Below, piece by piece: positions 8,891 to 19,087 of a DNA stretch of 64,000 bases. The notes beneath the pieces were generated by a model. It made no database searches. It was not told where the DNA came from and saw only the letters and a program-made list of their open reading frames with translations. The DNA is from Flavobacterium plurextorum (lineage in GTDB: Bacteria; Bacteroidota; Bacteroidia; Flavobacteriales; Flavobacteriaceae), in the NCBI RefSeq assembly GCF_002217395.1, contig NZ_MUHD01000016.1, forward strand, positions 251,860 to 315,859. The letters run 5' to 3'. Position 1 is the first letter of the stretch. Each line of letters starts with the position of its first letter. The position numbers and the translations under genes were made by a program.

Positions 8891-8930
8891 AATTCATCAT
8901 CTCAATCTGTCTTGATAGAGATGATGAATT
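8891..8930. terminator. Bidirectional hairpin between convergent genes
   Basis: A 13-bp perfect stem (8891-8903 with 8918-8930) sits between the 125-aa lipoprotein gene and the end of the RND operon. T-runs are weak on both sides. Confidence 0.6.
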
Positions 8931-8945
8931 AATATTATTTGGAGT

Positions 8946-10355
8946 TTACTCCACTCCTCCGCCTAAAGCACGGTAAAGGTTTACGGAAGCATTTAATCTT
9001 TCTAATTTTATAGTGACCAAATCGAGATCATTTTGCAATGCACTGTTTTGAGCTGCAATAATTTCAAGATAATTTGCCATTCCGCTTTTATATAAAAGTG
9101 AAGCATCGGCAGTAGCTTTGTCTAAAGAAGCTGCTTTTTCTTGAGCCAGTTCAATGCGCTCGTCAGCATATTTCAATCTTGACATGGCATCTGAAACTTC
9201 ACCAACAGCAGTAATAAATGATTGTTTAAACGATACAACTGCTTTTTCCTGTTCTAAAACGGCAACCTCGTAAGCTGTTCTTAAAGCTTTTTTCTGAAAA
9301 ATGGGTTGTGCCAAATTCGCTGCTATATTTTTTGTAACTGATCCAGGAAAATTAAACCAGGTATCAAACTCAAATGAATTGATTCCAATTGACGGACTTA
9401 AACTCAGCGTTGGGTACATCGTGGCTTTAGCTAAACCTGTTTTAGCTGTTGCTGACATAACTGCATATTCACTCGCTTTTACATCTGGTCTTCGGCTTAA
9501 AAGTGAAGCTGGAATTCCTGATGGCATCTCGAAAGCAAATTCATCAACGTTTAGATTTCCTGCACGCTCTATTGTATTTGGATATTCTCCACACAAAATC
9601 TGCAAGGCGTTTTCCTGAACAGCTATATTCGCTTTTGCTAAAGGAACGAGTAATTCTGCTGTTTTTTTCTGAGCCTCAGTCTGATTTACTGCCAAAGAGC
9701 TTATAGAGCCCGAATTGTACTGCAGTTTCATCATTTTAAGTGTATTGTCACTTAATTCAATATTCTTTTCAGCAATTTTCAATTGTTCATCTAATCCTAA
9801 AAGATTGTAATACGATTGTGCTACTTGAACAATAATTCTTGTTTTTAAAGCAGACAGGTTTTCTTTCTGAGCAAAATAAGCCGCTTTTGCATCTCTTTTC
9901 TGCATGGCTGCTTTTCCCCAAATATCAACTTCCCAAGACATTTTTAAAGAAGCGCTATAATCGTCCATATAATCTTTACTCGTAAACTGTGAACTTAAAG
10001 ATCCATTTAACGAATTCTTTGAAAGGTAGGAACGGCTTGCTCCTGCATCAAAATCAAGTGTTGGAAGTAAGGACAACTTGGCTTGCTTGTAAGCAAGATC
10101 AAGCTGTTCCATACTTTTCACTGCAATAAGCACCTCGTTGTTTTTAACGAGGGCTTTTTCAATCAAATTAACCAACAAAGGATCTTTGTAATAGTTTTTC
10201 CACGGCAGTAAAACCGTGTCTGCGGTAACCGCAATTTCTTCACGGTATTTTTCCGGCGCTTGTAAATCTGTACGGGAATATTTTTTTCCTACCACGCATG
10301 AGGTCATGAGCGTTCCAGTAAGCAAAACTATTCCAATTTTATATAGTGTTTTCAT
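8946..10355 (-). CDS. RND efflux outer-membrane factor (OprM/NodT family lipoprotein)
   Basis: A TolC-like outer-membrane channel for tripartite efflux. The lipobox 'LMTSC' puts the acylated Cys at residue 20. Two OEP repeats follow, with the family pattern 'SLLSRRPDVKASEYAV' near the middle and a C-terminal 'ALGGG'. The length (469) is standard. It starts two bases after the pump gene ends, so it is the last gene of the adaptor-pump-channel operon. Confidence 0.94.
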   Translation of the reverse strand: MKTLYKIGIVLLTGTLMTSCVVGKKYSRTDLQAPEKYREEIAVTADTVLLPWKNYYKDPLLVNLIEKALVKNNEVLIAVKSMEQLDLAYKQAKLSLLPTLDFDAGASRSYLSKNSLNGSLSSQFTSKDYMDDYSASLKMSWEVDIWGKAAMQKRDAKAAYFAQKENLSALKTRIIVQVAQSYYNLLGLDEQLKIAEKNIELSDNTLKMMKLQYNSGSISSLAVNQTEAQKKTAELLVPLAKANIAVQENALQILCGEYPNTIERAGNLNVDEFAFEMPSGIPASLLSRRPDVKASEYAVMSATAKTGLAKATMYPTLSLSPSIGINSFEFDTWFNFPGSVTKNIAANLAQPIFQKKALRTAYEVAVLEQEKAVVSFKQSFITAVGEVSDAMSRLKYADERIELAQEKAASLDKATADASLLYKSGMANYLEIIAAQNSALQNDLDLVTIKLERLNASVNLYRALGGGVE

Positions 10356-10357
10356 TA

Positions 10358-13300
10358 TTATTCTTTTATAGTTTGAACTTGCACCGCTGCTTTCTTTCCA
10401 GATACTTTTTCCTGTAAATATTGGAATACAATAAAAAGTAACGGGATGACAAAAATTCCCAAAATAACACCGCTCAACATTCCGATTGAAGCACTGACAC
10501 TAATCGATCTGTTCCCAACTGCGGTTCCTCCAGAAGCAAACATCAACGGAATCATACCTACAATAAAGGCCAATGAAGTCATGATAATTGGTCGTAACCT
10601 TGATCTTGCGCCTTCAATTGCTGCTTCCACAATACTTAAACCTGATAAACGTCTTTGCAATGCAAACTCTACAATCAAAATGGCATTCTTGGCGAGCAAT
10701 CCGACCAACATGATTAATCCGACCTGAACGTAAATGTTGTTATCTAACCCTACTGCTTTTACTCCTGCAAAAGCGCCTAATATTCCTGTTGGAATTGACA
10801 ATAAAACCGCCAACGGTAATAAATAACTTTCATATTGCGCTGCTAATAAAAAGAATACAAACAACAGACATAATCCGAAAATGGCAACTGTTTGGTTTCC
10901 TCCTGCTTTTTCTTCCAAACTTAAACCTGTCCATTCGTAACTGTAATCAGAAGGAAGTTTATCTAAAACCTTTTCTAAATTCCCCATAATCTGACCGTTG
11001 CTGTATCCTGGTAATGCCATTGCAGTAATATTTACGGAATTGTAAAGGTTGTAACGGTTTACCGATTCTGGTCCGTACACTTTATGGAATTTCACGATTG
11101 ATTTTACAGGAACCATCTGCATCTGAGCATTTCTAACGAAAATTTCATTAAAGGCATCCTGATCCATTCTGAATATTCCATCGGCTTTTACATTTACTCT
11201 GTAAAACTTACCAAATCTTGTAAAATCTGATGATTGATCTCCGGCAAAATACGTTTGGATATTTCCTAAAAGGTCCTTAACATTCACTCCCATTTGACGG
11301 GCTTTGTCTTCATCAACTTCCAATTCCAACTGCGGATAATCGGCTCTAAAAGTCGTATACGCATATTGAACTCCCGGCTGCTGCATAATCTGTCCGATTA
11401 CTTTATCTGACATTGCTTTTAAAGCTTCTGGACTTCTTGCCATTCTGTCCTGCAATACAATTTCGGCACCACTTGTTACACCAAATCCTTCAACCGGCGG
11501 CATTCTGAACACCATAATTGAACCTTCTTTGATTTTGGATAATTTAGCCGTTACACTGTTCAAAATTTCATCAATATCTTTAACTTCACCTCTTTCTTTT
11601 TTAGGTTTTAATTTAATAAATCCTAATCCATATGCGGTACTGGCACTGTTACTCAAAATATTAAATCCTGTAATACTGGTATTAACATCAATCGCTTTTT
11701 CTGATTCTAATATTTTCTCCATTCTCTGAACTACTTCAGTAGTACGATCAAGTGCGGTTCCCGGCGGCATTGATAAACTGTAAACCATAAATCCGTCATC
11801 TTCAAGCGGAACGAAACTTTTTGGTGTTGACATCATCATATATACTGCAAGAGCTGTTACTCCGGTAACCAATCCTGCTGCAATCCATTTTCTTCCAATA
11901 AGGAAACGAACACCTTTGATGTATCTTCCGGTAAAATTGTTGAAACTGGTATTAAAACCAACGAAAAAACGGTCTTTAAAACTAGTTTTATGCTCGTCGT
12001 TTCCATGTTTATTACCATGATTCTTTAATAGCAGCGCACATAAAGCCGGAGTCAGCGTCAAGGCATTTACTGCCGAGATAATAATAGCAATTGCCAGCGT
12101 GTAAGCAAATTGTTTATAGAAAATCCCCGAAGATCCTGTCATAAAACCAATTGGAATAAATACGGCTGACATGACTAAAGTAATCGAAACTACTGCTCCG
12201 GTAATTTCTGCCATTGCACCGTGAGTAGCTTCTTTTGCTGAAATTCCTGCATCTTCTTCCATTTTACTGTGAACAGCTTCGACGACAACAATAGCGTCAT
12301 CCACTACAATTCCGATGGCCAAAACCAACGCAAAGAGGGTTAGAATGTTGATGGTAAATCCGAAAACTAACAGAAAGAAAAAGGTTCCTACAATAGCCAC
12401 TGGCACTGCAATAGCTGGAATTATCGTCGAGCGAATGTCCTGAAGGAATATAAAAACGACGATAAATACTAGAATAAAAGCTTCAAACAAAGTCGATTTT
12501 ACCTGTCCAGTTGCTTCATCCAAACGCTCTTTGGTACTCATTACATTAACATATTTTATACCTGGAGGAAAAGACTTTGATAATCGCTCTACTTCTTTAT
12601 TAATCCCGATTTCAATATCGTTTGCATTAGATCCCGATGTCTGTAAAATTGCCATCGTAACCGCATTTTTACTGTTCGATTTGTTGTCTCCGCTATATGA
12701 AATAGAACCAAATTCAACTCGCGCAACATCTTTTAATCTTAGAACATTGCTTCCGTTATTTTTAACCACAATATTTTCATATTGCTCTGGTTTGTTCTTT
12801 TTTCCTTTGTAACGAATTACATATTCTAAAGCGGCTTTAGATTCTTCTCCTAATTTTCCTGGAGCCGATTCTAAACTTTGCTCTGCAATAGCCTGCGTAA
12901 CATCTGAAGGAACTAAACCTGCATTGGCCATTTTTCTAGGATCAAGCCATACACGCATCGAATAATCTTTTTGTCCAAAAATCTGAACCTGTCCCACACC
13001 TGGAACACGTTTCATTTGCGGCACTAAATTGATGTTGGCATAATTCTGCAAAAACAACTCATCATACTTGTTATTATCATCTGTATACAAGTTGAAGATA
13101 ACGATCATACTATTTTGCTGTTTCGAAGTCGTAAGTCCCATACGAATTACTTCCTGCGGTAATTTCGGAGTCGCTTGCTGTACTCTGTTCTGCACATTTA
13201 CCGCTGCCTGATCTGGATCTACACCTTGTTTAAAAATAACGCTGATCGAAAAAGATCCATCATTACTGGCAGTAGATTTTATGTACTCCATATTTTCAAC

Positions 13301-13513
13301 CCCGTTAATTTGTTCCTCTAATGGAGTTACCACTGAACGAATAACGGTTTCACTATTTCCTCCTGGATACGAACCGCTTACCATTACAGTGGGCGGAGAA
13401 ATATCAGGAAATCTCGTTACAGATAATCTGGTAAGACCAATGATCCCCAAGATTACCAATACAATAGAGATAACTGTGGCCAATACCGGCCTGTCTATTA
13501 TTTTCTTTAACAT
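10358..13513 (-). CDS. RND multidrug efflux permease (AcrB/HAE1 family)
   Basis: The inner-membrane proton-driven pump of a tripartite efflux system. The 1051 residues correspond to a full HAE1 protein with 12 membrane helices and two periplasmic loops. The helix-4 motif 'GIVVDDAIVVVEAVH' carries the paired Asp of proton relay, and 'GMIPLMFASGGTAVGNRS' is the typical C-terminal block. The absence of heavy-metal CusA/CzcA features points to hydrophobic drugs or detergents as substrates. The gene lies between the adaptor (31 bases upstream) and the outer-membrane factor (2 bases downstream). Confidence 0.97.
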   Translation of the reverse strand: MLKKIIDRPVLATVISIVLVILGIIGLTRLSVTRFPDISPPTVMVSGSYPGGNSETVIRSVVTPLEEQINGVENMEYIKSTASNDGSFSISVIFKQGVDPDQAAVNVQNRVQQATPKLPQEVIRMGLTTSKQQNSMIVIFNLYTDDNNKYDELFLQNYANINLVPQMKRVPGVGQVQIFGQKDYSMRVWLDPRKMANAGLVPSDVTQAIAEQSLESAPGKLGEESKAALEYVIRYKGKKNKPEQYENIVVKNNGSNVLRLKDVARVEFGSISYSGDNKSNSKNAVTMAILQTSGSNANDIEIGINKEVERLSKSFPPGIKYVNVMSTKERLDEATGQVKSTLFEAFILVFIVVFIFLQDIRSTIIPAIAVPVAIVGTFFFLLVFGFTINILTLFALVLAIGIVVDDAIVVVEAVHSKMEEDAGISAKEATHGAMAEITGAVVSITLVMSAVFIPIGFMTGSSGIFYKQFAYTLAIAIIISAVNALTLTPALCALLLKNHGNKHGNDEHKTSFKDRFFVGFNTSFNNFTGRYIKGVRFLIGRKWIAAGLVTGVTALAVYMMMSTPKSFVPLEDDGFMVYSLSMPPGTALDRTTEVVQRMEKILESEKAIDVNTSITGFNILSNSASTAYGLGFIKLKPKKERGEVKDIDEILNSVTAKLSKIKEGSIMVFRMPPVEGFGVTSGAEIVLQDRMARSPEALKAMSDKVIGQIMQQPGVQYAYTTFRADYPQLELEVDEDKARQMGVNVKDLLGNIQTYFAGDQSSDFTRFGKFYRVNVKADGIFRMDQDAFNEIFVRNAQMQMVPVKSIVKFHKVYGPESVNRYNLYNSVNITAMALPGYSNGQIMGNLEKVLDKLPSDYSYEWTGLSLEEKAGGNQTVAIFGLCLLFVFFLLAAQYESYLLPLAVLLSIPTGILGAFAGVKAVGLDNNIYVQVGLIMLVGLLAKNAILIVEFALQRRLSGLSIVEAAIEGARSRLRPIIMTSLAFIVGMIPLMFASGGTAVGNRSISVSASIGMLSGVILGIFVIPLLFIVFQYLQEKVSGKKAAVQVQTIKE

Positions 13514-13544
13514 GGAAAATGTTATTATAGGTTTAAATCAAAAA

Positions 13545-14690
13545 TTATTTACTGCTTATGGCTTTACCAGCGATTTTCGGAACTACTTCCATACTATCGT
13601 AAAGCATATCGATAGAATTTAAAGCTACTTTGTCTCCCGATTTTAACCCTGATTTTACGAAGTAATCTACTCCGGCGCTTCCTGCAATTTCAATGGGAAC
13701 CATAGCTACTTTATTGCCTTCTTTCAAAACAAAAACGAAAAATTTATCTTGAATATCTTTTACACTTGCCATTGGAACTGTTATAACTGATGCTAAACTT
13801 TTGTTTAATACCACTCTTGCTGAACCTCCAGAACGTAATTCTTTTTTCGGATTGGGAAAAATGGCTTTTAAGGCAATTGTACCTGTTGTGCGATCAATAT
13901 TTCCGCTGGCAACTTCGAGTTTTCCTTTTTGATCGTATAGGCTGTCATCGGCCATAATCAAACTTACTGTTTGATCGCTTTTTGAATCTTTCGAGAAAGC
14001 CAGATAATCTGCTTCTGTCAGCGAAAAATAAACAAACACATTGTTAATTTCTGAAAGTGTAGTTAAAGGAACGGCATCGTTTGGTGTAACTAAATTTCCT
14101 ATACGATTTGGAATACGACTAATATAACCGCTTACAGGAGCTTTAATCAAAGAAAAATCGGCATTTAACTTTGATGATCCTAAAGCTGCCTTAGCTTGTG
14201 CTACTTGAGCTGTTGCTGCTTCGTAACTGGCTTGTGCTGTTTTTAACTGCATATCAGAGAAAACTTTTCCTTCAACAAGCGGTTTAATTTTTTCTACTTC
14301 CAGCTTTGCATTGGCTTGATTCGCCAAAGCGCTTTTGTAAGCGGCAAGGCTGTTGTTTACCTGCTCGGCATATATGTCGCCTTTAATTTTAAAAAGAGAT
14401 TGTCCTTTGTTTACATAATCTCCTTCTTTGACATAAATGGCTTCAAGATAACCTGATACTTGCGCTTTTATATCAACGTTTACAGTACCTTCGACTGTTC
14501 CGGGATATTTTTTTTCTACATCGCCAGTTACGGAACTTGTCTGTAAAAAGTCAACTTCTGGTTTTGGCGGAGCTTGCTGCGCATCTGCACTTTTCCCACA
14601 CGAAGAGAAAGAAATGATTATCAATAAAACCGCAATCCTGCCAATTGCTTTATTATTCTTAAAAAACTGTTTTGTCATTTTACTTTTCAT
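13545..14690 (-). CDS. RND efflux periplasmic adaptor (AcrA/MexA family lipoprotein)
   Basis: A membrane-fusion protein that bridges the pump and the outer-membrane factor. A lipoprotein signal ends at 'ISFSSC' (Cys32 from the first Met). The lipoyl-type half motifs 'VDIKAQVSGYLEAIYVKEGDYV' and 'FSLIKAPVSGYISRIPNRIG' flank an Ala-rich coiled-coil hairpin (about 115-170). The Met at residue 5 is an alternative start. It is the first gene of the operon. The roughly 560 bases upstream hold repeats rather than a regulator gene, although a two-component system lies beyond them. Confidence 0.95.
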   Translation of the reverse strand: MKSKMTKQFFKNNKAIGRIAVLLIIISFSSCGKSADAQQAPPKPEVDFLQTSSVTGDVEKKYPGTVEGTVNVDIKAQVSGYLEAIYVKEGDYVNKGQSLFKIKGDIYAEQVNNSLAAYKSALANQANAKLEVEKIKPLVEGKVFSDMQLKTAQASYEAATAQVAQAKAALGSSKLNADFSLIKAPVSGYISRIPNRIGNLVTPNDAVPLTTLSEINNVFVYFSLTEADYLAFSKDSKSDQTVSLIMADDSLYDQKGKLEVASGNIDRTTGTIALKAIFPNPKKELRSGGSARVVLNKSLASVITVPMASVKDIQDKFFVFVLKEGNKVAMVPIEIAGSAGVDYFVKSGLKSGDKVALNSIDMLYDSMEVVPKIAGKAISSK

Positions 14691-15247
14691 TTTAAATGAA
14701 TTACCTCAAATTTGACAACAAATTAACAACTCAAAAGAGCTTTTTTACGTGATAAACTTACCCAAACGGCATTTTTTGATACTGAAACGAAGACGTAAGT
14801 CTACCCAAATAATAGCGCATAAAAAAAACCTTATGCTATAGGATTCTACACTATAGAAAGGCTTGTTTATAATTATTTTGAAAGAAGATTAAATCGCAAC
14901 GATTTTTCTCAGCAACGAGAAATAGGCATGCAGTCCCGATAGTTATCGGGAGCGAAGACGCAAAGATTTAGACATATAATTTTAAGCCTATTACAAAAAA
15001 CTTCAAAAGAGTTAGATAGAATTAAAGGATTGAAAAGTTTCTTTTTTTCTCGCAGATTATGCAGATTTTAGCAGATTTAATCATGCAATAGCAATACTAT
15101 GTTGCAAAGTTTTTTTTTACCGCAGATTAAAGGATTTTTTAGCAGCAATTTTGTTCTTCTGACGGAGGAAAAAACAACAAAAAGAGCTTTTCAACAAAAA
15201 AAGAAAAAAACTGTGTCGCTTTGAGCCTTTGTCACTTTGCGTCTTTC
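14691..15247. other. Repeat-rich intergenic region upstream of the RND operon
   Basis: No gene is supported here. It holds an 8-bp hairpin TCCCGATA/TATCGGGA at 14934-14951 and three spaced GCAGATT units at 15052-15078 plus a fourth at 15122-15128. The phrase 'GACGCAAAG' near 14957 is mirrored by 'CTTTGCGTC' near 15236. These look like flavobacterial intergenic repeats. The first 100 bases must contain the RND promoter, which was not located with confidence. Confidence 0.5.
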
Positions 15248-16000
15248 CTAGCGATCCATCCATTGTTTAAAATAAGGTGCTTTTTCGCGGCTTATAATTA
15301 CTTCGCGTTCGGGATCAGCTATTAAATGAACTTTAAGCTTAGCATTAAAATAATTAGCAATTGATTTTATGCTTTCGGCACGTATGAAAAATTGTCTGTT
15401 GGCGCGAAAAAAAACATCAGGATCAAGTTCCTGCTCCAATTCTTCCATAGTTTGTGGAATTGGAATCACCATTTCAGATTTTAAAACCAAATTTGAAGTT
15501 TTAAATTCGGAATAGATAAAATCAATATCGGTAACATTCACACTTTTGTAGCCGTCACGATACGTTACTAAAAAGCGAAGACGAAAATTTGGTTTATTTA
15601 TAAAACCTTTTAAAATTTCGGCAATATCAATATTACTGTCGGATTTAGATAATTTTCTAAACTTTTGCAAAGCAAATTCCAATTCGCTCTTATCAATCGG
15701 TTTCATCAAATAATCGATACTGTTAACCTTAAAGGCTCTTACCGCATATTCATCGTAAGCTGTGGTAAAAATAACGGGACTTGTAATTTTTATTTCTTCA
15801 AAAATAGAAAAACTGATTCCATCAGCCAGACGAATATCCATGGTTATTAAATCCGGTTTTTCATTTGCGCTTAGCCAATTTACAGCTCCTTCAACGGTAT
15901 CAATAATAGCAAGGATCTCGCAATTGGGTTCTAATTCTTCTAAGAGTCTTTTAAGTCGACTGGCATTAATACTCTCATCTTCAATAATCAAAATTCTCAT
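15248..16000 (-). CDS. LytTR-family response regulator
   Basis: A DNA-binding response regulator of 250 residues. The N-terminal receiver domain has its phospho-acceptor at D55 ('LITMDIRLADG') and the conserved Lys in 'YLMKPIDKSE'. The C-terminal LytTR domain (about 140-248) contains 'FLVTYRDGYKSVNVTDIDFIY' and 'FFRANRQFFI'. It starts five bases after the kinase gene, forming a LytS-like two-component pair. The RND operon downstream is one possible target by proximity only. Confidence 0.94.
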   Translation of the reverse strand: MRILIIEDESINASRLKRLLEELEPNCEILAIIDTVEGAVNWLSANEKPDLITMDIRLADGISFSIFEEIKITSPVIFTTAYDEYAVRAFKVNSIDYLMKPIDKSELEFALQKFRKLSKSDSNIDIAEILKGFINKPNFRLRFLVTYRDGYKSVNVTDIDFIYSEFKTSNLVLKSEMVIPIPQTMEELEQELDPDVFFRANRQFFIRAESIKSIANYFNAKLKVHLIADPEREVIISREKAPYFKQWMDR

Positions 16001-16005
16001 ACTCT

Positions 16006-17091
16006 CTATATTAATGGTAAACGCACTGTAAAACTTTCTAATGACTGTGAAAAAACAGGTTTTTTGTTGAATAGAATCTTATAGCGAAATTCTATATTTT
16101 TTCGCCCTACACCTGTAGAAACTAGGGATTTTCCTGAAGTAAGCTGTAAATTATTTTTTACTATTAAACTTTTTTCTTCTGAATAAATGGATATAATTAA
16201 CGGACTCGATAATGTTGCCATATTATGTTTTACGGCATTTTCGACCAATAACTGTAAAGTTAATGGCGGCAAATGAAGGTCAAGACAATCGCTGTCAACT
16301 TCTAGATGTAAGTCAATTTTTTCGCCCAATCGTTTTTTCAGCAGATAGAAATAGGCATTTAAAAACTCCATTTCTTCTCTTACCGTTATAGTATCTTTAT
16401 CTAAGTTCGAAATCATATAGCGGTACACTCGTGTAATATTTTCCAAGAAAGATCCTGCTGCTTGTTGATCTTCATGAATCAGTTCGGTCAATGTACTGAA
16501 ATTGTTAAATATAAAATGAGGATCTAACTGTAATTTTAGTGATTCTAACTGTGATCGTGTTACGGCTTCCTGAAGTTTTGAAGCTTTAATTTTAAGCTCA
16601 GCTGCTTCATTTGAGGTCACACGCCAGCGGTTCAATAAAAAAATTCCCGTATGTACTGAACTAATAAAAAGAGATAATATCACAGCCATAATATTTGACT
16701 GCCAAATAATAAGCAGTTCATTTTCTTCTAAACAAGCTTCGGGATATAGATAGTTCCATAAATATGAAAAAACATAGTTTAAAAGAATATTTCCCGCTAT
16801 GAGGCACATAAATTGCGCAACTGCTCTAAAAATAGGATTATGCTCCCAGCGTATCAAACGATTTAAACTTCGTCCAACAAAAAGACTTAATTCTGTAAGT
16901 ACACCACAGTATATCAGAATAATAAAAATATCGAATGTCGAATCAAGGGATATTAAAGATTCTTCTTGATACGGATTCAACAGATAATAGGAAGACAGAT
17001 AAACTAAAAAAACTACCGGAATGACTATAATCCTATAGTATTTGTAGAAAAAATTCTTCCCCGAAATTTTATTTTGAATGTTTCCTCCCAT
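16006..17091 (-). CDS. LytS/YehU-type sensor histidine kinase
   Basis: A membrane sensor kinase of the His_kinase (PF06580-like) class. About four hydrophobic segments occupy residues 20-155, followed by a short coiled coil. The phosphorylation motif is 'LKLQLDPHFIFNNF' with H192, and a C-terminal HATPase region contains 'LLVENAVKHN'. The C-terminus is shortened after the G box ('TGVGRKNIEFRYKILF'), as usual for this class. It is cotranscribed with the LytTR regulator. Confidence 0.93.
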   Translation of the reverse strand: MGGNIQNKISGKNFFYKYYRIIVIPVVFLVYLSSYYLLNPYQEESLISLDSTFDIFIILIYCGVLTELSLFVGRSLNRLIRWEHNPIFRAVAQFMCLIAGNILLNYVFSYLWNYLYPEACLEENELLIIWQSNIMAVILSLFISSVHTGIFLLNRWRVTSNEAAELKIKASKLQEAVTRSQLESLKLQLDPHFIFNNFSTLTELIHEDQQAAGSFLENITRVYRYMISNLDKDTITVREEMEFLNAYFYLLKKRLGEKIDLHLEVDSDCLDLHLPPLTLQLLVENAVKHNMATLSSPLIISIYSEEKSLIVKNNLQLTSGKSLVSTGVGRKNIEFRYKILFNKKPVFSQSLESFTVRLPLI

Positions 17092-17184
17092 TTACTTACA
17101 ACAACTGGTTTATGAATAAATTTAGACTTTTAATTTTAAACAAAGATAAAAATTGAAAAATCCTATTTTGATTCATCTATAAGA

Positions 17185-18231
17185 TTACGATAATTGTGGT
17201 TCAAAAACTTTCCTTTTTTGAATTGTTTTATTAGACTTCTGTGATTTTCTTTCTCTCATAACACCCCATTTTAAACAGGTTGCTCCCCAAGAAAATCCAG
17301 CTCCAAAAGTAGTTATAAGCAGGTTTTGTCCTTCTTTAAAATCGGCAGCATAATCCCATAAACATAACGGAATTGTCGCCGAGGTTGTATTACCATATCT
17401 TTCTATGTTAACTTTTACTTTTTTATTATCGATAGAAAGATTCTCGCTCACAGCATTTATAATTCTCAGGTTTGCCTGATGCGGGATAACCCAGTCAATT
17501 TCATCGGCATCCAGACCATTACTAATCAAGACATCTTTAGATATGTTTGACATCGCTTCAACAGCTCTTTTAAATACAAAAGATCCGTCTTGCTTTATAT
17601 AATGTTTTTTGTGCAGAATACTCTGCATACTTGCAGGAAATTTGGATCCTCCTGCCGGCACAATTAAAGATTCAGTACCGCTTCCGTCAGTTTTTAAAAT
17701 ACTCTTCATTAATCCGTATTCTGTTTCGGTCTTTTCTAAAAGCACTGCTCCTGCTCCATCTCCAAAAAGAATACAAGTATTTCGATCTTCATAATCAACA
17801 ATCGAACTCATTTTGTCCGCACCAACTACAATAATCTTCTTATAACGTCCGCTTTCAATCATAGTGGCACCCATTTCAAGAGCATATAAAAAACCACTGC
17901 AAGCTGCATTCATATCAAAACCAAAAGCATTTTTAAGTCCGCTCAGCTCACATATTTTACTGGCTGTTGGAGCTAGAACATGATCTGGCGTGGCTGTTGC
18001 GAGTATCAAAACTTCAATTTCAGAAGCATCAACATCATAATTGCTTATTAAATTTTCGATCGCACCGCAAGCAAGGTCAGAAGTGCTTTTACCTACTGCA
18101 ATTCGTCTTTCTTTTATTCCGGTTCTCTTCTCAATCCATTGCTCTGTAGTCTCAACAGTTTCCGAAATTGTTTTATTATTCAGGATTGAAGTGGGTACAA
18201 AACCGCCGATAGCTGTAATTACTGCCTTCAT
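17185..18231 (-). CDS. fabH: 3-oxoacyl-[acyl-carrier-protein] synthase III
   Basis: The condensing enzyme that starts fatty-acid synthesis by joining acyl-CoA to malonyl-ACP. The thiolase-fold catalytic triad is visible: C111 in 'NAACSGFLYA', H252 in 'VIPHQAN' and N282 in 'YGNTTSATIPL'. The last 25 residues (RERKSQKSNKTIQKRK...) form a basic tail beyond the usual end at 'KWG'. It follows a universal stress protein gene by 12 bases rather than sitting in a plsX-fabH-acc cluster. It may therefore be an additional FabH paralogue. Confidence 0.93.
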   Translation of the reverse strand: MKAVITAIGGFVPTSILNNKTISETVETTEQWIEKRTGIKERRIAVGKSTSDLACGAIENLISNYDVDASEIEVLILATATPDHVLAPTASKICELSGLKNAFGFDMNAACSGFLYALEMGATMIESGRYKKIIVVGADKMSSIVDYEDRNTCILFGDGAGAVLLEKTETEYGLMKSILKTDGSGTESLIVPAGGSKFPASMQSILHKKHYIKQDGSFVFKRAVEAMSNISKDVLISNGLDADEIDWVIPHQANLRIINAVSENLSIDNKKVKVNIERYGNTTSATIPLCLWDYAADFKEGQNLLITTFGAGFSWGATCLKWGVMRERKSQKSNKTIQKRKVFEPQLS

Positions 18232-18243
18232 TTTTTATTTTTT

Positions 18244-19077
18244 TTAATTCTTTGGAATAGATAATAATGGAATATCTAAACCTGCTGCCATAATTCTAGT
18301 TTTACTTCTATGAATCAGTGAATCCCAGAAACCATATTTTTGAGGTGCCATTACTAAGATATCAGCTTCAAAATTTTTAATTTCTTTCTTAATTTCATCG
18401 ATCACGGCATTTGATCTTACGTTTTTATAAATGTATTTTACATCTTCAAACTTTTTTTCGATTGAAGAATTTAGTAAAATTTTGCCTTGTTCTTCTCTTA
18501 TTTCGTCCAATTTTTCGTCAACGCTGAAAAATTCAATTTCAGAACCTAAGTTACCAATCACCTCTCTAATCCAGCTGAATCTTCTAATTGACGATAAACT
18601 TAGTGTATCACAGGCATACAGGATTTTTTTTGCATTTTGAAAACGGGCATTTTGTGGAACAGCCAAAATAGGAATATTTAAATTTTTAATAACCGAAGTG
18701 GTTGTATTTCCTAATAAATCCTGCTCCAATGAACGTTCTGCCATTCCCATAACAACAAGATCAGCATTGGTCTGATCAATGATAGCAGGAAGTTCATCTT
18801 CTAAAAAGGAATAGCTGCAAATGCTTTCTACCGAAATTTTAAACAAATCTGCGATCTCTGAACCTAAAACCTGAACTCGTAAAGTTGCCTTATCCATTTG
18901 TTTCTGCATCGATTCGGCGGTAATCAAAGAATTAGCGCTGTGAACACTTAACGAAAATGAGTTGAACAAAATAAGTTTGGCACCTGTTGCTTTTGCAAGT
19001 TCCGCAGCATAAGTTACTGCATTACCTGCTATAGTAGAAAAATTTGTAGCCGCGATTATGGTAAGTGGAGTGATCAT
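18244..19077 (-). CDS. Universal stress protein (two tandem Usp domains)
   Basis: A 277-residue cytoplasmic protein with an N-terminal Usp domain beginning 'PLTIIAATNFSTIAGNAVTYAAELAK'. The ATP-loop-like motif near 115 is 'MGMAERSLEQDLLGNTTTSVI'. A second, degenerate Usp domain runs from about 150 and ends 'DILVMAPQKYGFWDSLIHRS'. Tandem Usp proteins of this size are common in Bacteroidota and act in stress or low-oxygen survival. The gene is 12 bases upstream of fabH, so both are probably one unit. An 11-bp inverted repeat lies immediately before the start. Confidence 0.9.
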   Translation of the reverse strand: MITPLTIIAATNFSTIAGNAVTYAAELAKATGAKLILFNSFSLSVHSANSLITAESMQKQMDKATLRVQVLGSEIADLFKISVESICSYSFLEDELPAIIDQTNADLVVMGMAERSLEQDLLGNTTTSVIKNLNIPILAVPQNARFQNAKKILYACDTLSLSSIRRFSWIREVIGNLGSEIEFFSVDEKLDEIREEQGKILLNSSIEKKFEDVKYIYKNVRSNAVIDEIKKEIKNFEADILVMAPQKYGFWDSLIHRSKTRIMAAGLDIPLLSIPKN

Positions 19078-19087
19078 AAATATATTG

